64,000 nucleotides of DNA, taken from the NCBI GenBank assembly GCA_963716735.1, contig OY970321.1, forward strand, positions 1,860,001 through 1,924,000, read 5' to 3'. The DNA is from VRUE01 sp963716735 (GTDB taxonomy: Bacteria > Actinomycetota > Thermoleophilia > Solirubrobacterales > 70-9). Shown here one piece after another: positions 58,628-64,000 of this stretch. A program made the position numbers and the translations under genes. Numbering within the stretch: position 1 is the first letter of the stretch; the number at the start of each line of letters is the position of its first letter. A model generated the notes under the pieces. It did not search any database. It was not told the DNA's origin and saw only the letters and a program-made list of their open reading frames with translations.

Positions 58628-59200
58628 CTACTCGGCGGAGTCGCCGGACTCGCCGTCATCGGACTCGACTGGAGTCTCCGGAGCCTCGGGCTCGGCGGCG
58701 GTCTCTGGAACATCCGCGAGGGGCTCCGGCTCGGCAGCCTCGGCGGGTGCAGCGGCGGGAGGCTCGGCGACAGCGGCCGGAGCAGCGGGCTCGGCGGGTA
58801 CCGGCGCGGCCTCGACCGGCGGCGCGGGGGCCTCCGTGGCGGCGGGCCGTTCCCGCGACGCGGCGGGTCCGGGCGCGGCGGTTGCCGGCGGGACCACCAC
58901 GGGCGTGTCGGCGTCGACTTTGAAGATGCGGAAGCGCAGCACCCCGTCGGCGATCTTCAAGTTGTGATCGAGTTGCTCGAGCAGCTCGGTCGGCGCCTCG
59001 AAGCGGAACCAGCGGTAGTCGGCCTCGTTGCGCTTGTCGATTTCGTAGGCCATCTTGCGCAGACCCCAGACGTTCTCGTGTTTCAGGGTCCCGGCAGCCT
59101 CGATCTGGCTCTTTACCTCGTTGGCGGAAGCATCGCGGGCCGCGGCATCCTGCCCCGGGTCCAACATCAAAACCAGCTCGTATTCGCGTGGTGCGGCCAA
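58628..59200 (-). CDS. rpsF: 30S ribosomal protein S6 with long A/P/E-rich C-terminal extension
   Basis: Small-subunit protein S6. The first ~100 residues are a normal S6 (REYELVLMLDPGQD, WGLRKMAYEIDKRNEADYRW, FEAPTELLEQLDHNLKIADG, VLRFRIFKVD). An extra ~90 residues follow, made almost only of A, P, E and V, ending GESGDSAE. Some bacteria extend S6 with acidic tails, but this one is long. TTG at 59200 gives MAAPREYE. It begins the rpsF-ssb-rpsR-rplI run, 18 bp after the proline-rich gene. Confidence 0.93.
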   Translation of the reverse strand: MAAPREYELVLMLDPGQDAAARDASANEVKSQIEAAGTLKHENVWGLRKMAYEIDKRNEADYRWFRFEAPTELLEQLDHNLKIADGVLRFRIFKVDADTPVVVPPATAAPGPAASRERPAATEAPAPPVEAAPVPAEPAAPAAVAEPPAAAPAEAAEPEPLADVPETAAEPEAPETPVESDDGESGDSAE

Positions 59201-59218
59201 AACGGCGTCGGACTATAG

Positions 59219-59683
59219 CTAGCGGGGCGCAAACTCCATGGACCCGTCATCTGGGGGAGCCGGTGCGGGGGGAGGTGGAGGGGCTTCAACCGGGGGAGCC
59301 GGCACTTCTGGATCAGGCGGAGGGACGGTAGGGATGGGGGCTTCGGCGGGCGGGTCCTGGCGTCGGGTGGGGGTGCCTCGCTTGGGCTGCGACCTTCTCC
59401 GGGCACAGGGACAATGCAACTTCCGGGATGAAGCCTCGCCCTCCGAAGGCTCCGCCTGCAGCGAGACACCCCCACCCGACGCCACCCGCCCGAGATGCCT
59501 TTGCGGCCGGCGGTTCTTCAGCTTCAGCGGTTGTGCAGCTACCCGAGGTAAGCCCACGTCAGCTGGCAAGGGTTCGGGAGCTGGTGGTTCTAGAAGCGCT
59601 GGAACAAGCTGAAGCGCAGCGAAGCCGGCAAGCACCACGGCAGCTCCCTTAGCCGCAAGCTGCCAGCGGATGCGCAATCCCAT
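59219..59683 (-). CDS. Membrane-anchored proline-rich protein of unknown function
   Basis: A 154-residue protein: short basic N terminus, one membrane helix (GAAVVLAGFAALQLVPALL), then a charged linker with CPCARRRSQ, and a proline-rich C terminus (PAEAPIPTVPPPDPEVPAPP and PPPPPAPAPP). No domain recognised. It looks like a membrane-anchored, disordered or wall-spanning stalk. It lies between element D and rpsF on the same strand. The predicted protein could be over-called, since low-complexity sequence easily gives open frames. Confidence 0.55.
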   Translation of the reverse strand: MGLRIRWQLAAKGAAVVLAGFAALQLVPALLEPPAPEPLPADVGLPRVAAQPLKLKNRRPQRHLGRVASGGGVSLQAEPSEGEASSRKLHCPCARRRSQPKRGTPTRRQDPPAEAPIPTVPPPDPEVPAPPVEAPPPPPAPAPPDDGSMEFAPR

Positions 59684-59732
59684 GCAGCTACTAAGTCCTC
59701 AGCTCGAGGAGTTCTCCCCCAAGCGCTCGGGT

Positions 59733-59854
59733 GGAGGAGCCGGGGGTGTCCCTCCCGCACAGCGGCGTCCTGTTTTCGCCCAACGGCAATCTCGGATGGC
59801 CGGAAAGTCCGAGGCGAAAACCCAGCAAGCGGGAGGGACACCCCCGGCTCCTCC
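59733..59854. repeat. Inverted-repeat element D (26-bp perfect arms, 70-bp core)
   Basis: Arms 59733-59758 and 59829-59854 are perfect 26-bp reverse complements (GGAGGAGCCGGGGGTGTCCC...). The core has an inner helix (TTTTCGC near 59773-59779 with GCGAAAA near 59814-59820) and a nested CTCGGA/TCCGAG stem. The arm motif GGTGTCCCTC matches that of element C. The right arm ends on the first base of the GT20 glycosyltransferase gene stop (reading minus). Confidence 0.88.
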
Positions 59855-61320
59855 TACGCCACGGCCTCGCGCAACTCCGCGATGTCCTTCAGCTGCTCGT
59901 CGACCCAGTCCCCCGGATTGCGCGAGTAGATGATCTCCTTCAGATGCTGCGCCCGCAGCTCCCGCTCCTCGGGCTCCATCGTCAGCGCCCGGTGGATCGC
60001 ATCGGCCTGCTCCTGGATGTCAAAGGGGTTGACCGAGAGGACGCAATCGGCCAGCTCCTCGTGTGAGCCGGTGTTCTCGGAGAGCATCAGGACGCCGCCA
60101 CGGGTGTTGACCGCCGGCGCCTCCTTGGCGACCAGGTTCATCCCATCGAAGATCGAGTTGACCATCAGCAGGTCGAAGTGCTTGTAGCGGGCGACGGCCT
60201 CGGGGAAGTTCTCGTAGATCTTGAGGTCGATCGGCATCCAGTCGGTCGTGCCGTGCTTGTGGTTGACGACGGCGACCAGCGCCTCGATTTTCTCCAGGTA
60301 CTCGGCGTACTCCGGCACGTCCTGGCGCGAGGGCTGCAGGTGGGCGATGAAGGTCACCTTCTCGCGGAACTCCGGGTGCTGGGTGAGGAAGGTGTCGAAG
60401 GCCGTGAAGCCACGCAGGACGTTCTTGGAGAGATCGGCGCGGTCGACCCGGATGATCAGGTGCTCGCGCCGGCGCTCCAGGACCTCGCGCTCCGCCGCCG
60501 CCACCTCTGGCGACTCTGCCGCGCGCCGCAGCCTCTCGGCGTCGATCGAGAGTGGGTAGGCGCGGGCTCGCGTCTCGCCGCCGTCATGCCGCACCAGGCA
60601 GCGGTCGTAGTCGACGTCGACCTCGAGCAGTTCGTCGCAGCAGCGGATGAAGTTGATGCAGTAGGCGTGGGTGTGGAAGCCGATGATGTCGTTGGCGAGC
60701 ATGCCGCGAAAGATCGCCTCGCGGATCCGGCCCGGCAGGATCCGCCAGCTGTCCGGCTGCGACCAGGGAATGTGGACGAAGTGGTGCAGGAAGGCGTCGG
60801 GCCGCTCGGCGCGGATCATGCCCGGGGCCGTGTAGAGGTGGTAGTCGTGGAGCATCACCAGCGGTCGCTCGCGCCCCTCGATCTGGCCGAGGACGGCGCG
60901 GGCGATGTCGCGGTTGACGGCCTGGTAGCCGTGGTCCCAGGCGTCGCGCTCCTCCTGGCGGATGTCGGGAGCGTTGGAGAGGTCCCAGAGGTAGTGCTGG
61001 ATGAACCAGAGGATCGGGTTGGCGATCACGTTGTAGAAGCCGTCGTAAGCGTCGGGGTCGCTGCCGACCAGCAGCACCCGGTAGTCGATGCCGTCGATCG
61101 AGAGCTCCACCGGCCCGCCGCGCTCCTCGGAGACGGCGACGTCCTCGTCGGTCATCGCCGAGGCGATCCAGAGCGCCTCGCGGTGGGAGACGAGCCCGGA
61201 GAGCGCCGTCACCAGGCCGCCGCCGCCACGCCGCACCGTGCGCTCGCCCTCCTCGTCGCGCTCGAACTGCGCCGGCCCGCGGTTGGAGACGATGATCAGC
61301 GGATCGGTGGAGTCGGGCAT
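59854..61320 (-). CDS. otsA: Trehalose-6-phosphate synthase family glycosyltransferase (GT20)
   Basis: GT20 enzyme transferring glucose from an NDP-glucose to glucose-6-phosphate to give trehalose-6-phosphate, or to a related acceptor such as glycerol-3-phosphate. The 488-residue product has IIVSNRGPAQFERDEEGERT, GGGGLVTALSGLV, LHDYHLYTAPGMIRAERPDA, FVHIPWSQPDSWRILPGRIR, GFHTHAYCINF, RVDRADLSKNVLRGFTAFD, MVNSIFDGMNLVAKEAPAVN and SENTGSHEEL. No phosphatase (otsB) is encoded nearby. The exact acceptor is not determinable from sequence. Co-directional with treT, 32 bp apart. Confidence 0.88.
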   Translation of the reverse strand: MPDSTDPLIIVSNRGPAQFERDEEGERTVRRGGGGLVTALSGLVSHREALWIASAMTDEDVAVSEERGGPVELSIDGIDYRVLLVGSDPDAYDGFYNVIANPILWFIQHYLWDLSNAPDIRQEERDAWDHGYQAVNRDIARAVLGQIEGRERPLVMLHDYHLYTAPGMIRAERPDAFLHHFVHIPWSQPDSWRILPGRIREAIFRGMLANDIIGFHTHAYCINFIRCCDELLEVDVDYDRCLVRHDGGETRARAYPLSIDAERLRRAAESPEVAAAEREVLERRREHLIIRVDRADLSKNVLRGFTAFDTFLTQHPEFREKVTFIAHLQPSRQDVPEYAEYLEKIEALVAVVNHKHGTTDWMPIDLKIYENFPEAVARYKHFDLLMVNSIFDGMNLVAKEAPAVNTRGGVLMLSENTGSHEELADCVLSVNPFDIQEQADAIHRALTMEPEERELRAQHLKEIIYSRNPGDWVDEQLKDIAELREAVA

Positions 61321-61352
61321 CGGCCTCTCAGCCTACCCCGACCATGCGCCGC

Positions 61353-62591
61353 TTATTCGTCGAGCTCGGTCAGCAGCTGCAGCCAGTCACGCAGCAGCCG
61401 CGGCGAGAGGAACTCGCGACGAGCGTGTTCCTTGCCCGCCTTGCCCAGTTGCTTACCCAGCTCCGGGTCGGCGAGGATCTCGACGCAGCGCCGCGCGCAC
61501 TCGGACGGGGAATTGACCAGATAGCCGCTGACGCCGTCCTCGATCTGCAGCGGGATGCCGCCGACGTTGCCGGCCACCGTTGGCCGGCCCTTCCAGAGCG
61601 CCTCGGTGACGGTCAGGCCGAAGCCCTCGCGGATCGACTTCTGCAGGCAGACGTCGGACTGTGACTGGAAGGCGTTGACCTCGATCGCGCCGACGTTGTT
61701 GAGGTTGTTGAGGATCTTGATGTCCTCGTCGCCGTCTGCGTATTCGACGGTTTGCTGGAAGAAGTCCCAGCCCTCGGGGTCGTCGGTGGCCATCGAGCCG
61801 ACCAGCGCCAGCTGCACGTCCGGCAGCTCGGCGGTGACCTCGCGGTAGGCGTCGATCACCCCGATCGGGTCCTTCCAGGGGTCGAAGCGCGAGACCTGGG
61901 TGATCAGCGGACGGTCGACGTCGATGCCGAACTGGTTGCAGACGTAGGCGGCGTCGTCGGGCGAGAAGGCCATGTTCTTCGGCGAGAGCGGATCGATCGC
62001 CGGCGGCACGATGCGGACGCCGTTATGGCCGTTCATCCCGTTCGGGACGTAGGTGGGCATGTGCCAGACCGTCGCGTCGTACTCCTCGATCAGCGGCTGC
62101 AGGCGGGCGATCGGTGCCGGGTTGGGCTCGGAGAGGTCGATGTGGCAGCGCCAGACCCAGTTGCGGCTTTGGTCGGTGGCGCCGCGGCGCAGCCCGATCG
62201 GCTGCGGGTCGTGGACGATGATCGTGTCCCACTCGCCTTTCAGGCCCTCGGCGTTGATCGCGTTGATTTCGTCGAACACCGCCCACTGCTCGTCGCTCAG
62301 CGTCTCCTCGGCGCCCTGCAGCGAGTTGTGCAGGAGCTTGGTCGCGTTGAAGAACTCCTCCTTGCCGAAGATCACGTGCCAGTGGGCGTCGATCCCGGCG
62401 TCGCGCATCAACGGCACGATCGTGTAGAGGATCTCCGAGACGCCGCCGCCGAAGGCGGTGGCGCTGACATGGAGTACGCGCTGTCCCTCGAGCGGCTTGG
62501 CCAGCTCGCGGATGCGTTCGCTCAGCTCCTTGCCGGCGATGTGGGTGTAGTCGGCGAGGGACTTCTGGCCGAGGCTGACTTCTTGAAGCAT
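61353..62591 (-). CDS. treT: Trehalose synthase-like glycosyltransferase (TreT type, GT4)
   Basis: GT4-family enzyme of the TreT type, which makes trehalose directly from an NDP-glucose and glucose. The 412-residue protein shows VLHVSATAFGGGVSEILYTI, HWHVIFGKEEFFNATKLLHN, HDPQPIGLRR, WVWRCHIDLSEPN, and the GT4 donor-binding region QVSRFDPWKDPIGVIDAYRE, ALVGSMATDDPEGW and QKSIREGFGLTVTEALWKGR with PTVAGNVGGIPLQI. Paired with the GT20 gene, giving two potential routes to trehalose-type solutes. Confidence 0.87.
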   Translation of the reverse strand: MLQEVSLGQKSLADYTHIAGKELSERIRELAKPLEGQRVLHVSATAFGGGVSEILYTIVPLMRDAGIDAHWHVIFGKEEFFNATKLLHNSLQGAEETLSDEQWAVFDEINAINAEGLKGEWDTIIVHDPQPIGLRRGATDQSRNWVWRCHIDLSEPNPAPIARLQPLIEEYDATVWHMPTYVPNGMNGHNGVRIVPPAIDPLSPKNMAFSPDDAAYVCNQFGIDVDRPLITQVSRFDPWKDPIGVIDAYREVTAELPDVQLALVGSMATDDPEGWDFFQQTVEYADGDEDIKILNNLNNVGAIEVNAFQSQSDVCLQKSIREGFGLTVTEALWKGRPTVAGNVGGIPLQIEDGVSGYLVNSPSECARRCVEILADPELGKQLGKAGKEHARREFLSPRLLRDWLQLLTELDE

Positions 62592-62635
62592 CGGCGATTT
62601 CTACAGGCAGCGCCGGTTGGACGACTTGCGGCTGC

Positions 62636-63781
62636 TCAGCCGCCCGCTTCGGCGACCGGGCGCTTACTCAACGTGACCTCCACGGTTTCCCGATCGCCAT
62701 TGCCGTGGAGGACGTCGAGCTTCACCTTGTCGCCTGGCTGAAAGTCGGAGATGTAGCGGGACAGGTCGTCCGGTTGGACTACCTGGTGGCCGTTCACGGC
62801 GAGGAGCGTGTCGCCGCCCGCCTGGTACGGAATCCCCTGGAAGCGGACTTTTTCGTCGCCGCCCTTCAGCCCCGCTTCGTCGGCCGGGCCACCGGGGATC
62901 ACTTCAGCCAGCAGCCCGCCGTGGTCGGTGTCGAGGCCGAGCTTGGTGGCGAGCTGCGGGTAGAGCGCCTGGGTGCTGACGCCGATGTAGGCGTACTCGA
63001 CGTCGCCGGTCCGCACCAACTGCGCAATAGATCGTTTCACCGCGGAGATCGGCACGGCGAAGCCAACCCCGTTGTTGGCGCCGGAGTTGGTCTCGATCTG
63101 CTGGTTGATTCCGATCACCCGGGCGCCGGCATCGAGCAGGGGCCCGCCCGAGTTGCCGGGATTGATCGAGGCGTCGGTCTGGATCGCCCCCTCGATCTGG
63201 AACTGGGTCAGCGACCCGACCGACCGATCGGTCGCCGAGACGATCCCGACCGAGAGCGATTGTTGCTCGCCGAAGGGATTGCCGATCGCCGCAACGGGTT
63301 GGCCGACGACGAGTTCGCGGTCGTCGCCCAGCTTCAGCGGGTGCAGATCGAAGCCGTCTGGCTTCACTTCCAGCAGCGCGACGTCGGCGAAGGGGTCGAA
63401 GCCGACGATCTTCGCCGGCACCTCGTTGCGATCCGGGAACTGGACGAAGACCGCCTCGGCCTCTTTTCGGTCGTTGCCCTCGCCGTCGGTGACCACGTGG
63501 GCGTTGGTGACGATTCGGCCGTCGGTGTCGAGGACGAAGCCGGAGCCTTCGGCTGCGCCCTGGTCGAAGATCGAGCGGATCGTGACCACGCCGGGTGCGG
63601 CTTCGCGGTAGACCTGGGCCGCGTCGAAGCCCTCGCTGGCCGTCTGCACGACGACCTGGGTCGTCGTCTTGGTCGCGCCCGGGGTGACCCCACCGGACTC
63701 GTTGCCGTCACTGCCACCACAGCCGGCCAGCAGCGCCAGCACGAGTAGCAGCGCCAGCGCCGGCGCGATACGCCCGCTCAC
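62636..63781 (-). CDS. HtrA/DegP-like serine protease with PDZ domain, putative lipoprotein
   Basis: Envelope quality-control protease. The 381-residue protein has a lipoprotein-like signal (LALLLVLALLAGCGGS; lipobox LAGC), a threonine/glycine linker, and a trypsin-fold domain with the catalytic triad: His in TNAHVVTDG, Asp in FADVALLEVK, Ser in SINPGNSGGPLLD. A C-terminal PDZ domain (about 270-365) has GGLLAEVIPGGPADEAGLKG and LLAVNGHQVVQPDDLSRYIS. GTG or ATG near 63781 overlaps the preceding kinase gene by 4 nt, suggesting regulation by that two-component system. Confidence 0.92.
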   Translation of the reverse strand: MSGRIAPALALLLVLALLAGCGGSDGNESGGVTPGATKTTTQVVVQTASEGFDAAQVYREAAPGVVTIRSIFDQGAAEGSGFVLDTDGRIVTNAHVVTDGEGNDRKEAEAVFVQFPDRNEVPAKIVGFDPFADVALLEVKPDGFDLHPLKLGDDRELVVGQPVAAIGNPFGEQQSLSVGIVSATDRSVGSLTQFQIEGAIQTDASINPGNSGGPLLDAGARVIGINQQIETNSGANNGVGFAVPISAVKRSIAQLVRTGDVEYAYIGVSTQALYPQLATKLGLDTDHGGLLAEVIPGGPADEAGLKGGDEKVRFQGIPYQAGGDTLLAVNGHQVVQPDDLSRYISDFQPGDKVKLDVLHGNGDRETVEVTLSKRPVAEAGG

Positions 63782-64000
63782 GCGGTGGCCTTGGCGGGGT
63801 CAGTCAGGACCGCCGCGGGCGCTCCGGGGGAGCCCATCGGCAGGTCGAGGGTGAAGGCGGTGAAGCGGCGGCTGGAGGAGATCTCGATGCGCCCATCCAT
63901 CCGCTGTGCCAGCTCGCGTGCGATCGCCAGGCCGAGGCCCGACCCGCCCGCCGAGTCAGCGGTGTAGAAGCGCTCGAAGATGCGCTTCTGCACTCGTTGC
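63778..64000 (-). CDS. Sensor histidine kinase, C-terminal end (partial)
   Basis: The last ~73 residues of a HisKA-type kinase ATPase domain; the rest lies beyond the window edge. Visible motifs are KRIFERFYTADS (F box) and the G2 box GGSGLGLAIARELAQRMDGR, then SSSRRFTAFTLDLPMGS. The stop overlaps the htrA-like protease start. The partner response regulator is presumably further upstream, outside the window. Confidence 0.9.
   Translation of the reverse strand, partial: QRVQKRIFERFYTADSAGGSGLGLAIARELAQRMDGRIEISSSRRFTAFTLDLPMGSPGAPAAVLTDPAKATA

Overview
The window is GC-rich bacterial chromosome and contains the replication-origin region of what looks like an actinobacterium, most likely class Thermoleophilia (Solirubrobacterales or relatives). 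That placement is an inference from gene order, menaquinone-type metabolism, Mce proteins, a BFN-domain protein, heavy use of GTG and TTG starts and likely leaderless promoters. No 16S rRNA is present to confirm it.

Region 1 (1-11.7 kb) is the oriC neighbourhood. Leftward from a small dnaA-dnaN spacer with degenerate DnaA boxes run dnaA, dnaN, recF, dciA, gyrB and the start of gyrA. Rightward run rpmH, rnpA, yidD, yidC, jag, rsmG, parA and parB, then tRNA-Ile(GAT). Region 2 (11.8-24.8 kb) holds a BFN nuclease-like protein, D-Ala-D-Ala ligase with an aminotransferase, a phosphodiesterase with a GT-C membrane protein, YmdB, an ABC exporter, and a haem block: hemB, a fused AhbA-AhbB siroheme decarboxylase, and hemL.

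Region 3 (24.9-29.4 kb) and region 5 (36-52.5 kb) form an envelope and lipid-trafficking theme. They carry two large MMPL transporters, six consecutive MCE-domain proteins without an adjacent permease, five paralogous secreted four-cysteine proteins of unknown function, and a TetR regulator. Region 4 (29.6-35.9 kb) is respiratory: a Bacillus-style Rieske/cytochrome b/b-c fusion complex, menaquinone methyltransferase, polyprenyl diphosphate synthase, TatA and TatC, then tRNA-Lys(CTT). Region 6 (52.5-59.7 kb) is purA, a DnaC/DnaI-like ATPase, dnaB, a frameshifted coiled-coil gene, rplI, rpsR, ssb and rpsF. Region 7 (59.9-64 kb) has two trehalose-type glycosyltransferases, an HtrA protease and the end of a histidine kinase.

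The most unusual signal is a set of six long inverted repeats with perfect 21-26 bp arms. Each lies at or within a few bases of a stop codon. Two of them (8.5 kb and 18.1 kb) have an identical 42-bp core inside unrelated, locus-specific arms; two others (9.1 and 24.8 kb) share a different core. They look like an undescribed family of small interspersed palindromic elements, possibly working as terminators, and two have become protein-coding at the ends of neighbouring genes.
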